A DNA stretch of 64,000 nucleotides from Candidatus Desulfovibrio trichonymphae (GTDB taxonomy: Bacteria > Desulfobacterota > Desulfovibrionia > Desulfovibrionales > Desulfovibrionaceae): contig NZ_AP017368.1 in assembly GCF_002355955.1 (NCBI RefSeq), forward strand, positions 1,138,001 through 1,202,000, read 5' to 3'. The position numbers were made by a program, and so were the translations under genes. Shown here piece after piece: positions 46,242 to 54,834 of this stretch. Position 1 is the first letter of the stretch, and every line of letters begins with the position of its first letter. The notes beneath the pieces are model-generated. The model saw nothing but the letters and a program-made list of their open reading frames with translations, ran no database searches and had not been told where the DNA came from.

Positions 46242-46285
46242 ATAACTTGAATCCGTCGAACGCTGCCGCAACGGATTCAAGTTAT
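46242..46285. repeat. Perfect 15-bp inverted repeat with 14-base loop
   Basis: ATAACTTGAATCCGT (46242-46256) and ACGGATTCAAGTTAT (46271-46285) are exact complements. It lies 17 bases after the ahcY stop and 42 before the rnhA start. It is not followed by a T run, so a simple terminator is doubtful; it may be an RNA-processing hairpin, a regulator site or a small palindromic element. Confidence 0.85.
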
Positions 46286-46327
46286 GCCTATCTGATTGAA
46301 AACAACGCTATAATACGGCGGTGTTAC

Positions 46328-46900
46328 ATGGTGAAGCGGGTTGTCATTCATACCGACGGCTCCTGTTTGGGCAATCCGGGGCCCGGCGGCTGGGCCGCTG
46401 TGCTGTGTCTGGAAAACGCGGAATACCGGCGGGAACTGTCAGGGGGTTTTGCCCTGACAACCAACAACCGCATGGAAATCATAGCAGTGCTTGAGGGGCT
46501 TTCCGCGCTCCGGGAGCCGTGCGAGGTTGCGCTGTTTGCTGATTCACAATATGTCTGCAATGCGGTGGGAAAAAAATGGCTGCACGGCTGGCACGCAAAA
46601 AACTGGGTCAAGTCGGATAAAAAACCTGTCAAGAACGCGGATTTGTGGCAAAAGCTCCTGCCGTTGCTCTCGCGACACACAGTGCGCTTTCACTGGTTAC
46701 TGGGCCATGCTGGCCACGAGGAAAATGAGCGTTGTGATGAATTGGCCCGTCTGTGCGCAGCACGGGTGGATCTGCCGCAGGATATAGGGTATGTTCGGAA
46801 GAAGTCTGACAGGGCAGATGCGCCTTTACCGAACAAGCAGGCAAAAATACTGGTTGCGCACCGGACGGATACGAACTGTTTCAAGAGTGAAATGCTTTAG
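46328..46900 (+). CDS. rnhA: Ribonuclease HI
   Basis: A 190-residue RNase HI that cuts RNA in RNA-DNA hybrids. Seen: VVIHTDGSCLGNPGPGGWAA (first catalytic Asp), TTNNRMEIIAVLEGL (catalytic Glu), FADSQYVCNAV (Asp) and WLLGHAGHEENERCDELAR (His and last Asp). The core is about 150 residues; the last 35 form an extra tail whose end is encoded by a short dispersed repeat (46873-46901), so the tail may be recent. ATG 46328 is the family start, with a weak ribosome binding site. Confidence 0.93.
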   Translation: MVKRVVIHTDGSCLGNPGPGGWAAVLCLENAEYRRELSGGFALTTNNRMEIIAVLEGLSALREPCEVALFADSQYVCNAVGKKWLHGWHAKNWVKSDKKPVKNADLWQKLLPLLSRHTVRFHWLLGHAGHEENERCDELARLCAARVDLPQDIGYVRKKSDRADAPLPNKQAKILVAHRTDTNCFKSEML

Positions 46901-46901
46901 C
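46873..46901 (+). repeat. Short dispersed repeat, copy 1
   Basis: A 29-base element (begins GAACTGTTTCAAG, ends AATGCTTTAGC) nearly identical to 53989-54017 (three or four differences) and related, in inverse orientation, to 55081-55109. It contains the rnhA stop codon. Confidence 0.65.
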
Positions 46902-46935
46902 CGACACGGTGCGGGAAAATTCTTCCGAGGTGCAA

Positions 46936-47746
46936 ATGTCGCTCAGTTACGCTGAAATGGAAAAAATTCTGATGGGTGCGCTTAAGCTCTATCACAACCC
47001 TATTGCCGTGACATGGCTGTTTACAGACACCGAGGTTGCGGAGTTCAGAGCAAAAACAAGCTGTGTCTTGCCCGCCAAATCGCTCACGTTTTGTCAGTGG
47101 GAAATAGCCGCCCGCATGCAGGGCAAGACCGTACTGGCAGGCAGGGAGCGCCTCGACTGCACCAACGCCCAAGTAAGCTTTGGCTGGAAAGATATTGACG
47201 ACAGGGAAATCAAATCACAGATAAAATACTGCACAGATCTTGACCAAGCCGAACGTTTTTTGCGTTCAAAACCCCGCATGCCCCTTGACTCTCTGAAAGC
47301 CGTTGCCGTCGGTCCCTTGGGCAAAGCCGCCGCCGCCCCGCACGTCGTGCATTTTTACTGTGACAATCTGCAGTCATATCATCTGGCTGTTGACTATATG
47401 GCCGCAACAGACACTCACCCGCTGCGCCCGCAGATCACAATGAGTTCCTCTGCCTGCGGAGGGAGCGTGTTCACCTCGCGTGAAAAAACCTTCAACTGCT
47501 GCCCGGCGTGTTCCGGCAGCTATAATGCCGGAAAAAACAGAACGCGGAGAAGTGAATGTGTTCATCCCCGGCGGGCAGATTGAAGCTGTGGTCAAACGGC
47601 TTTTGCAGCGCATTGAAAAATCCGGTTCCAGTTCCGTCACCCGCCCTGGCGATCCCTTCCCCGGCGGCAATATATGCAAAAACTGTCCGCTTATTGTCTT
47701 CAAGACCGACGATGGTCAAAATTGCTGCGATTTCTGCGGGAAATAA
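46936..47746 (+). pseudogene. DUF169 family protein, frameshifted at an A6 run
   Basis: From ATG 46936 the protein reads YHNPIAVTWLF, FCQWEIAARMQGKTVLAGR, SKPRMPLDSLKAVAVGPLG, SSACGGSVFTSREKTFN and CCPACSGSYNAGK, features of DUF169 proteins. After AGK the frame changes at AAAAAA (about 47529-47534); five A would give AGKTERGEVNVFIPGGQ, and the homology continues in that frame through PGDPFPGGNICKNCPLIVF to the stop at 47746. All of the cysteines of the family are still encoded across the two frames. DUF169 function is not established. Confidence 0.75.
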
Positions 47747-48083
47747 TGGCGATTCCTTTCTCGACGTTGACGGCGGTTTTCTGCTGGTACCCTTTTTGAC
47801 CAGCATTTCCCAACTGCCCGTGTATCTTCCGCCGGCTCTTGCCTGGATGGCTTTGCGCTTTGAAGACATCACGCTTTACGCCTTTGCCTGACAGGATATC
47901 AAAGCCGACTATATTTTTGTGCTGCTGAGCCTGTATATCGCGTTACGCCTTTGCTTTGGACGCGTCAAAAAATTCTGCCCCTGTTCGCCCACACGGAAAA
48001 AATTCGTGCGGCAAAACACAGACACGCCCGCTGACGCTCCGAGCTTGAGAAATGGAAGAACGACGCGGTATTGCTGCAGCGCG
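47747..48083 (+). other. Decayed coding-like stretch, unidentified
   Basis: About 340 bases between the DUF169 gene and the DUF3298 gene. Fragments look protein-like in changing frames (a hydrophobic stretch LLVPFLTSISQLPVYLPPAL, then DYIFVLLSLYIALR, then SELEKWKNDAVLLQRV) and suggest a lost membrane protein with a coiled-coil tail. No family recognised. Confidence 0.35.
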
Positions 48084-48869
48084 TCAGCGGCCCCAGACAA
48101 CAGCAAGCGGACGGGCCTTGAGCAGTTTCTCAAAGGGCATTTCCACTTGTTGCGCACCGGCGGCCCATGGCGCCACCTGATAGGGCTGGAACTGAATGGT
48201 CACGCCCTCCGGCGTAAGGGTAAGGTTGGCGAAATTTTCCGCTTCCGGGGCGGCGCCGGCGAGTATCATCTGTTTCATCTGGGTGCCGGCAAAACGACGC
48301 AACAGCTCCCGCGCCGACCAGTCAGACATGAGCTTGAGCGCCGCGTCCGGATCTTCAAACAGATCCACAAGATCCAGACGCTGCCCTGTGAGCAGGCTGT
48401 AATTCAGGGTGATAATGTCCAGATTGCCGTGCGCGCCGCCGGTATATGTCCACAGTTCAAACGTAAAACTTATGGCGGTTGCGGAGGGGCGCGTGACGAC
48501 GTAGGAGCCTTGAAGCTCATATTTCGGCACATCTTCGTCCGTCGCGTCGTCGTCGCCCGCGAGGTTTTCTTCAAACGCGTCGGCAATGGCTGTAACCCAT
48601 CGGCGTATCCCCGCGTCAATGTCCGCACGACCCAGCGACGGGTATGTGATATTGATCTCCGTTTTGCCCTGCGGATTCGAGCGGTTCACAAGATTGTCAA
48701 ACACGCCCGACTGCGCGGCAGCAGACAGTTCTGCGCCGAGTCGATGAACCGCCCACCCGGCAATGCCCATCAACGGCAGGGACGACGCGTACGCGGCCCA
48801 AAACACAGAGATGCACCCGACAAACGCCACGGCCGACAAGAGAGGAGAGAAACGGCTACCGCATTTCAC
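48084..48869 (-). CDS. DUF3298/DUF4163 domain protein, exported or membrane-anchored
   Basis: A 261-residue protein. A hydrophobic N-terminal segment (about residues 9-40) acts as signal or anchor. The body has the features of the RsiV-like DUF3298 fold: EINITYPSLGRADIDAGIRR, the WTYTGGAHGN motif, DLVDLFEDPDAAL and LTPEGVTIQFQPYQVAPWA. Related domains occur in lysozyme-sensing anti-sigma factors and in lipoproteins of unknown role. It follows the Na/Ca exchanger gene by 16 bases on the same strand. Confidence 0.75.
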   Translation of the reverse strand: MKCGSRFSPLLSAVAFVGCISVFWAAYASSLPLMGIAGWAVHRLGAELSAAAQSGVFDNLVNRSNPQGKTEINITYPSLGRADIDAGIRRWVTAIADAFEENLAGDDDATDEDVPKYELQGSYVVTRPSATAISFTFELWTYTGGAHGNLDIITLNYSLLTGQRLDLVDLFEDPDAALKLMSDWSARELLRRFAGTQMKQMILAGAAPEAENFANLTLTPEGVTIQFQPYQVAPWAAGAQQVEMPFEKLLKARPLAVVWGR

Positions 48870-48885
48870 AACAACACCCGCAGGG

Positions 48886-50103
48886 CTAAACTTTTAAACC
48901 GAAACGCAATGTCCAGACATGCCGCCTGCTTCTGAGCAGCAATACCACCGCCAGAAACAGATACAGCCAAGCAAACCAGGCGTGCAGGCGCAACGGGTCA
49001 TGGGCAAGGCCAAGCAGCGCTTCCAACTGCGCGTCATACAGGGGCGAAAGCAACTGCGCCGCAAAGAGTGTGAGCAGCCAACTGGCCCCCCGTACGGCAA
49101 TACGCAAATCCGACAACAATGCCACGGCAAAAAGGGATTGTCCCGCTGTCAGCAGTATTTCCTCAAACTGATGGCTGTCCAGATACATCGGAGAAATTCC
49201 GCCTGAGGACACGGCGTACACGCCGGGAATCATGCCCACAAGCAGGGTCCATTGATTGAGCTTGGAAGAGAGCAGGCTGCCGAGCGCGAGCCCAGCGTTG
49301 CCGCGAAAGGCGAACATCAATGAGACGATAAATTCCGGCGCTTCCGAGGCAATAGGCGCAAGCCACTGCACCAATAAAAATTCATTGACGCCGAGCAGCT
49401 TGCCGCTGGCCACCAGATTTTCGCTGAAGGGTTCGGCGTTGCACAAAATCACCACCGCCGCGAACAAAAAGATGCCTGTCACCACTTTAAGGCGGCGCGT
49501 TTTGGGCAAGGCGACCAGCACGGCGGCAGGACCTTCCGGCATTTTCTCCCCTGCTGGGCGGCGGCAGATGATCCACATATACCAAGCGTAAATACCCAGA
49601 AAAATGAGGCCGTCATATATGGTCAGCGAGACCTTGAGCGGAATGAGCAGCGCGTAAAGCGTGGCGATCCCCAAAAAAACGACATCCGTGCGCTTGTCTG
49701 CCGCCAGAACGACAGCCTTATGAAAACGTCCGGCGAAAAACAGCACTATGGCCGACCAGCCGACGCCGATCAGCAAGCGGTTCGCGCCGGTCATATTGGC
49801 GATGGCGTAGTGCGAATAGGCGCTGGACGGATTCTGCCCCGCCATCCAGGTGAAATACATGTCTACTGCGTATTCCGGCAATACGGCTATAAAGGCCACC
49901 ACAGCCAGGGCCACAGCCTGCGGTATGTCCATCTGGGCCACTTCGCAGGCCCAGGTCAGCAGAAAGGAAGCTCCAAGAATGGCCAGACCGGACAAAAGAG
50001 CAACCGAGAGGGGTGAAATGTCAGGGTGGACAGCGCGTAACGCAAGGCTCGGCAAGGTTAGAAGAGCAGCCAGAATAAACGGGCGCAACACGCTGAATGC
50101 CAT
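48886..50103 (-). CDS. Sodium/calcium exchanger family membrane protein
   Basis: A 405-residue protein with 10-12 hydrophobic segments and the two inverted alpha-repeat motifs of cation exchangers: AVVAFIAVLPEYAVDMYFTW (about residues 78-97) and QWLAPIASEAPEFIVSLMFA in the second half, each with the central glutamate (LPE, APE). It would exchange Na+ or H+ for Ca2+ across the inner membrane. The first motif has VLPEY in place of the common SxPEL, so ion preference is uncertain. The C-terminal region has four further helices. Confidence 0.85.
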   Translation of the reverse strand: MAFSVLRPFILAALLTLPSLALRAVHPDISPLSVALLSGLAILGASFLLTWACEVAQMDIPQAVALAVVAFIAVLPEYAVDMYFTWMAGQNPSSAYSHYAIANMTGANRLLIGVGWSAIVLFFAGRFHKAVVLAADKRTDVVFLGIATLYALLIPLKVSLTIYDGLIFLGIYAWYMWIICRRPAGEKMPEGPAAVLVALPKTRRLKVVTGIFLFAAVVILCNAEPFSENLVASGKLLGVNEFLLVQWLAPIASEAPEFIVSLMFAFRGNAGLALGSLLSSKLNQWTLLVGMIPGVYAVSSGGISPMYLDSHQFEEILLTAGQSLFAVALLSDLRIAVRGASWLLTLFAAQLLSPLYDAQLEALLGLAHDPLRLHAWFAWLYLFLAVVLLLRSRRHVWTLRFGLKV

Positions 50104-50301
50104 AATATTGCGACTCCGCGGCGATTCGCTTTAATGAAACTTGCAGTTTGTATAGTATGGGATACAAATCTGTCAATGCCGTTTGCAGCTTACACGGGCA
50201 GCACTTCACGTCCGCAATGCGTGCTTCGGTACAACCTTCAGTCGGTCAAATCCATTGCCGCGGCATTTCGTGCCGGCCGCGAAGGATTTCAGGCAAATAA
50301 A

Positions 50302-50326
50302 AAAGCCGCTCCTAAAGAACGGCTTT
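50302..50326 (+). terminator. Possible terminator hairpin
   Basis: AAAGCCG (50302-50308) pairs with CGGCTTT (50320-50326) across an 11-base loop, followed by GTGTTCCC. On the minus strand it is followed by a run of T, so it can end transcription from either direction. It separates the exchanger gene from the XRE-like gene. Confidence 0.5.
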
Positions 50327-50411
50327 GTGTTCCCTTATCTGTTGCGCGTATTTTGATAAAAAGAAACCCTGATGTGTAGATGACAAAATTTGCATAAACA
50401 AGCTGTTAGGA

Positions 50412-50585
50412 TTGAGAATACGCAGACTGCGCGAAGTAGGGGGACAAATGCAGGACGAACTTGCAGAAAAAGCGAAGGTGTCGACAAAGCATCTGGGAGA
50501 GATGGAAAGAGGACGCGGGAAGCCTTCCTTACGCAGCATTCAAAACATATCCGTTGTGCTTAGGGAAAGAATTTCTGTTCTGTGA
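50412..50585 (+). CDS. Small XRE-family helix-turn-helix protein
   Basis: A 57-codon frame: TTG start or slightly upstream, RIRRLREVGGQMQDELAEKA, then VSTKHLGEMERGRGKPSL and SIQNISVVLRERISVL, then TGA. This is a full Cro/CI-type helix-turn-helix of five helices (QDELAEKA is helix 2, VSTKHLGEMERG helix 3). No ATG start: TTG 50412 is the first likely codon, with AGG just upstream. It is shorter than the usual 70-80 residues at the C-terminus, so it may be a truncated gene or a minimal regulator. The function is DNA binding by family. Confidence 0.6.
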   Translation: MRIRRLREVGGQMQDELAEKAKVSTKHLGEMERGRGKPSLRSIQNISVVLRERISVL

Positions 50586-50684
50586 CGTCTGCGGCGACTG
50601 CAGGAAAACGCGTTTATGCCTGCAAACAGGCTTGCCAGCGGAGGCGGACGTCGTTAAGATAGCCGCGTGACTAAGGAGAGTGCT

Positions 50685-51704
50685 GTGAAGATCACCTGCC
50701 CCCATTGCGACTTTTCCCGTGATGTACCCGCTAAACAACTGCCCGCGCGTTCCGTCATAGCCACCTGCCCTGCCTGTTCCTGCCGTTTTCGTTTTTCGCC
50801 CGACAAAGGAGTGATAGAAACTCTGTCCGACACGAAAATCCCGGCGCGGGAACAGCCGGCGCAGCCGGACACCCTGGGAAAGGACGACCCCCTCCCCCCC
50901 GACGCCATTGTGCCGAAAAGCGGGGGGTTCTCTAAAGACGGGAATGACGTCCTCCCCACATTGAATGAAGCGAAAGAGGAAGACACGCGCCTGACGGCCA
51001 GCCGGGCTTACAGACGGGAGGCGAGTGGCTTTAAAGGCCGGGTGCCTACCCAAACAACCGATGATGATGATGACGACGCTCCGTCCGCCGACGACAACCC
51101 TTGGGAGACGGCCCCTAGGGAAAATGGCTGGCTTACCGCGTTTTATCAAACAGTTATGCGCATCATGTTTGCATCGCCACGTTTTTTCAACGCGTTGCGC
51201 CCTGAGGCAAAATCCATGCGCGCGCTTGTTTTTTATTTGATCATCTGTGTGCTGCAGATTGTTGTGGAACGCTTCTGGGGCGACCTGCTGCTGAAATTCA
51301 TGACGCCGGGCACAACCGCAGATCCGCAACTGGAAAAACTGCTTACCATGCTGGCGCCGCAGGCCAGTCTGTCCACGACACTGCTCATCAGAACAGGAGT
51401 ACTGGTGCTGCAGCTGTATTTCTTCACCAGCCTCATACATCTGGCCTACCACTTTCTGGCGCCGGACAAGGCAAATTTTTCCCTGGTGTTTCAAGTAATA
51501 GCCTACAGTGCGGCCCCGTCGCTTCTGTGCATCGTCCCCTTGCTCGGTTCTCTGGCAGGTCTTGTGTGGTGTATCGCCTGCGTGACGACGGGCTGCCGTT
51601 CAGCCCTGCGATTAACCTGGGGCCAGACCCTGACAGGCTTTGCGCCAGCCATTCTTGTGTCGCTCTTTTTGCTTATGCAGTTTCTGTCCGGAGCCAAAGG
51701 ATAG
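50685..51704 (+). CDS. Zinc-ribbon (MJ0042-type) membrane protein with YIP1-like domain
   Basis: About 339 residues. The N-terminus is a zinc ribbon (CPHCDFSRDVPAKQLP, then CPACSCRFRF). An acidic linker follows (residues about 45-150, DDDDDDAPS stretch), then four to five hydrophobic segments resembling YIP1 (AKSMRALVFYLIICVLQ, LLIRTGVLVLQLYFF, LVFQVIAYSAAPSLLCIVP). GTG 50685 with AAGGAG upstream fits best, placing the zinc ribbon at residue 4. It probably sits in the inner membrane with the ribbon in the cytoplasm; function unknown. Confidence 0.75.
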   Translation: MKITCPHCDFSRDVPAKQLPARSVIATCPACSCRFRFSPDKGVIETLSDTKIPAREQPAQPDTLGKDDPLPPDAIVPKSGGFSKDGNDVLPTLNEAKEEDTRLTASRAYRREASGFKGRVPTQTTDDDDDDAPSADDNPWETAPRENGWLTAFYQTVMRIMFASPRFFNALRPEAKSMRALVFYLIICVLQIVVERFWGDLLLKFMTPGTTADPQLEKLLTMLAPQASLSTTLLIRTGVLVLQLYFFTSLIHLAYHFLAPDKANFSLVFQVIAYSAAPSLLCIVPLLGSLAGLVWCIACVTTGCRSALRLTWGQTLTGFAPAILVSLFLLMQFLSGAKG

Positions 51705-51848
51705 GCCGCAAGCAGCTGCCTGTAACGTACCACGCCGCAGCTTGATCCATCCGGCCTTGTGCTCTTCTTGTCATAACGCCCTCCTTGTTTGAGAGAATTA
51801 TAGCCTATTTTATCTCGAAATTGAATAAAATATTTGAACAGGACACTT

Positions 51849-52343
51849 TTATCTGCCGAGAACTTCCCTTGCTTCAGGCGTCAGTCCTTTGAGGCTTGCG
51901 AGAAGTTCGTTGCCTCCCATATTTTCGGGATCCTGCATAATAATTATCAGAACCCGCGCCGGTGTCGCGTTTACCAATGTCACGGCCGGCGCCTTGAATC
52001 CTTGGGTGCGCGGCTCGCCGCTGAATGTCCAAAAAAAATTTTCCTTGCGTGGCGTTGAGCTTCCTTCCTGATTACTTGCCAGCTTTTTTGCGATCTCTTT
52101 GGCGCTGTCCGGAAGTGGAGGAAGCAGATAAATGCTGACGACGCCCAGAATGTTTTCTCTGTCTGCGTCGTATTTGTTGAACACCAGCATGTATTCATCG
52201 CCCCGTTTACTGCTGAAGCCTGTATTTTCCTCGCCGCTCCAGCCGGGGGGCAGTTCCGCGCTGAATTGGCTGAATACAGCCGTTTCGGCATGCGCTACAG
52301 CGGTGAGGGTCAAAAGAAGAAGCAGAACAACAGCGCGTGACAT
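51849..52343 (-). CDS. Secreted protein of unknown function with signal peptide
   Basis: A 164-residue protein. A clear signal peptide (SRAVVLLLLLTLTAVAHAE, cut probably after AHA at residue 19) is followed by a soluble domain with FSQFSAELPPGWSGEEN, YLLPPLPDSAKEIAKKL and LIIIMQDPENMGGNELLASL. ATG 52343 has AGGAGG at 6 bases. It resembles small periplasmic proteins common in Desulfovibrio, but no named family was recognised. Confidence 0.75.
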   Translation of the reverse strand: MSRAVVLLLLLTLTAVAHAETAVFSQFSAELPPGWSGEENTGFSSKRGDEYMLVFNKYDADRENILGVVSIYLLPPLPDSAKEIAKKLASNQEGSSTPRKENFFWTFSGEPRTQGFKAPAVTLVNATPARVLIIIMQDPENMGGNELLASLKGLTPEAREVLGR

Positions 52344-52399
52344 GATAAACCTCCTGAAAATGCGCCAAGCCGGGCACGAATGCGCTGACGGCAGTATGG

Positions 52400-53734
52400 T
52401 TATATCGTCAGTTCCACAAATATGCCGTTTTTTGTCAGACCGACGGGTTTTGCCGCAACAAGTCCGGACAGCGCCTTTCCCCTGTTCTGAAAAAAACAGG
52501 GCGCGTAATATTCGTTCACCCCTCTGCGGACGCCTGTTTTTTCGCCGACGCTCTCGGCTGCTACCAACATGCGGGGCAGTGCGAGTTGGCTTTGTAAAAA
52601 ACGCCGACGGCATTGCTCTATCACCGCGCGTACCCGTGCGGCGCGTGCGTATTTTATATGTCTTGCCGGTTGATCGTCAAAGTCTGCAGCCGCTGTTCCG
52701 GGTCTGCTGGACCAAGGAAAAACATGGGCATACGAGAACGGCATTTTTTCAATATATGCAAGCAGCAGGCGCATATCTTCCTCTGTCTCGCCTGGAAAGC
52801 CAACCAGAATGTCTGCGCCGAGGCCCATGACAAGCCAGTGCTCGGCAAGAGCCGCCACTGCATTTGTGAGCATTCGCCCTGTGTAATGACCGCGTCCCAT
52901 GCGTTTGAGCACGGCCGGGCTTGCATGCTGGAGCGCAATATGCAGATGCGGGCAGACCATGCGGCTCGCTTTCAGGATTACAAGGGCGCGCGCGTGCAGT
53001 TGCGAGGGTTCCAAAGAGCTTATCCTGAAGCGCGCCCGCTCAGCGAATTTTTCAGTCAGATCATTCTCAAGCATGCGCAATAGATCCCAAAAATCACCGA
53101 AAGAGGGGTTGTCGCGGCCGTACTGGTTCAGGTTGACGCCGGAGAGCACAATTTCTGCATATCCGGCTTCAAACAGGCGGCGGGCTTCCGAGAGCACTTC
53201 TTCGGGTGGGCGGCTGATTGTCGCGCCGCGCGTGAATGGCACAATGCAATAAGTGCAGCGATGGGTGCAACCGTCCTGCAGCTTGAGCACCGGCCGTGAT
53301 CGCCTGAAAGCGGATATCCGAAAAGGAGGGAAGGCAGTGTTTTCAGCTGGCTCAGTTTGAGCCAGGGGCTGTAGCTGGGCAGATGCTGCCGGATCTGTCA
53401 GGAGCAGACTTTTTTGTTGTTGCGGGATGATGACGTCAGGCTCAGCCCAGATTGCGCGCGGCCGTGGCCGGTAATTTTGAAAAAGTTTTGACGCGCAGCC
53501 GGTGAGAACAAGACGGGCTGAAGGCGCTTTACGCCGCAGTCGAAAAATGGCGTTGCGTGCGTCGCGTTCTCCTTTTGCGGTGATCGCGCAACTGTTGACG
53601 CAAATAACATCCGCCGCATCCGGCGTTTCGCATTCCGTTCCGCCCAGTTTTTCCCAAGCTTCACGCATGGCCTGACTTTCATATTGATTGACCTTGCAGC
53701 CGAAAGTCACAATCAAAAATCTCCAAGGGTGCAT
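52400..53734 (-). CDS. mtaB: tRNA threonylcarbamoyladenosine methylthiotransferase MtaB
   Basis: A 444-residue radical SAM methylthiotransferase that converts t6A37 to ms2t6A37 in tRNA. Seen: the UPF0004 domain with cysteines C13 (FGCKVNQYES), C49 (VNSCAITAKGERDARN) and C80 (TGCAS) for one 4Fe-4S cluster, the radical SAM motif CTHRCTYC (C156, C160, C163) and GADILVGFPGETEEDM, and a TRAM-like C-terminus. NQYES and the NSCxxT-type spacing point to MtaB rather than MiaB. ATG 53734 gives the family start. Confidence 0.9.
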   Translation of the reverse strand: MHPWRFLIVTFGCKVNQYESQAMREAWEKLGGTECETPDAADVICVNSCAITAKGERDARNAIFRLRRKAPSARLVLTGCASKLFQNYRPRPRAIWAEPDVIIPQQQKSLLLTDPAASAQLQPLAQTEPAENTAFPPFRISAFRRSRPVLKLQDGCTHRCTYCIVPFTRGATISRPPEEVLSEARRLFEAGYAEIVLSGVNLNQYGRDNPSFGDFWDLLRMLENDLTEKFAERARFRISSLEPSQLHARALVILKASRMVCPHLHIALQHASPAVLKRMGRGHYTGRMLTNAVAALAEHWLVMGLGADILVGFPGETEEDMRLLLAYIEKMPFSYAHVFPWSSRPGTAAADFDDQPARHIKYARAARVRAVIEQCRRRFLQSQLALPRMLVAAESVGEKTGVRRGVNEYYAPCFFQNRGKALSGLVAAKPVGLTKNGIFVELTI

Positions 53735-53758
53735 ACCGAAGTATGCCCGCAAAATCAT

Positions 53759-54201
53759 ACTCTGTCACGCTGGAAAATAATTATTAGTAATCTTAATAGT
53801 TGTAATTTTAATCGCGTCTTAACGCTGGAGCTTGCGTCAAGTCTTTCGGCTTGACAAGCCGACAATGCGGGATAAGTTTTGCCTATGCTTGGTTTGTTGA
53901 CACTCTCATCAACCTCAACATCACCACTTACAGGCGATTCAGCCACACAGTAAGTGGTGCGAGGGCATAATTCAAATCTTGCGGGTATGAACTGTTTCAA
54001 GGATGAAATGCTCTAGCGGTCATGTAACGCCTGACATTTCCAAGCCGCCTCAGAGCGGCTGTCTTTATTGCAATATTTGCCTTTTTCCCATAAACTGTTA
54101 CATTATCTTGCCGTTGAACTGAACAAGAGGCACTTTGTTCCCGTTGCCTGTTCATAAAGAGCGAGTGCCGATGTTGACAACCCCACCAGGTCGAGGTTCG
54201 C
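53759..54201 (+). other. Gene-free stretch containing a short dispersed repeat
   Basis: About 440 bases upstream of the coiled-coil gene. It holds repeat copy 2 (53989-54017). Short open frames show no family features. A promoter for mtaB (leftward) and for the gene at 54202 should be here. Confidence 0.4.
53989..54017 (+). repeat. Short dispersed repeat, copy 2
   Basis: Begins GAACTGTTTCAAGGATG and ends AATGCTCTAGC; nearly identical to copy 1 at 46873-46901 in the same orientation. Confidence 0.65.
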
Positions 54202-54834
54202 ATGGCTGACCAGCAAACTGATGATGAAAAAATTATTAATCTCAGTGAACTTATAGAAAAAGGCGCCGCGGCGTCGGCTGAAACGCAGGGCGCTTTTGAC
54301 GGCCAGTCAGGCGATGTTGTGACTCATGTGCAAAGCCTGAATGACGCTTCGACCGCTCCGCCTGACGATCCGGCAAACGACAATGTCGTCGTGAGCGCGG
54401 AAGACCTGCTGGCTGTTGCGGCAGACCCTGTAAACACGCTTGTCGGCGAAGACGCGAGCGACCCGGCGGAAACGCCCGACCAATGCGCGCCGGAGAAAAC
54501 GGCCGTACCTGAACATGCGTCTGCGCAGGCCAAAGACTCCGCGCCGGAAGCAACGCTTGCCTCGGAACTGATGGAAGCAAAAACGCGGATTTCCGCCCTG
54601 GAAGAATCTTTGACAACAGCGCCGTTTATTGCGGAAATGACAGACGCAAAAACAAGGATCGCGGCAATAGAGGAGGCATTGGCGGAACTGACAGAAACGA
54701 AAATACACATTGCCGCTCTGGAAAACCGCCTTGCCGCCGTGATCGAACAGTTTGACGCGCGCGTGGAAGAAGCCGCCGCCGCCGCCGCCGCAAAAATACT
54801 GCGGGAAGAAATTGCAAACCTGTTGCAGGCCTAG
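54202..54834 (+). CDS. Acidic coiled-coil protein of unknown function
   Basis: A 210-residue, strongly acidic and alanine-rich protein without cysteine-rich motifs or a signal peptide. Residues 1-120 look disordered (many Asp, Ala, Pro). Residues 120-205 form heptad-like helices with a repeated pattern (EAKTRISALEESL, DAKTRIAAIEEALAEL, ETKIHIAALENRLAAV), each about 24-30 residues long, so a coiled coil built by small internal duplications is likely. ATG 54202 follows GGTCGAGG. No family recognised; composition could fit a scaffold or segregation-type protein, but that is a guess. Confidence 0.65.
   Translation: MADQQTDDEKIINLSELIEKGAAASAETQGAFDGQSGDVVTHVQSLNDASTAPPDDPANDNVVVSAEDLLAVAADPVNTLVGEDASDPAETPDQCAPEKTAVPEHASAQAKDSAPEATLASELMEAKTRISALEESLTTAPFIAEMTDAKTRIAAIEEALAELTETKIHIAALENRLAAVIEQFDARVEEAAAAAAAKILREEIANLLQA

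Noticed and set aside
46242-46285. Simple Rho-independent terminator of ahcY
   Set aside because: The stem is good but no T run follows on either strand, so it was recorded as an inverted repeat only.
47919-48935. 338-codon open frame on the plus strand opposite the DUF3298 gene
   Set aside because: Arg- and His-rich translation without domains; the minus-strand gene has signal peptide and conserved motifs.
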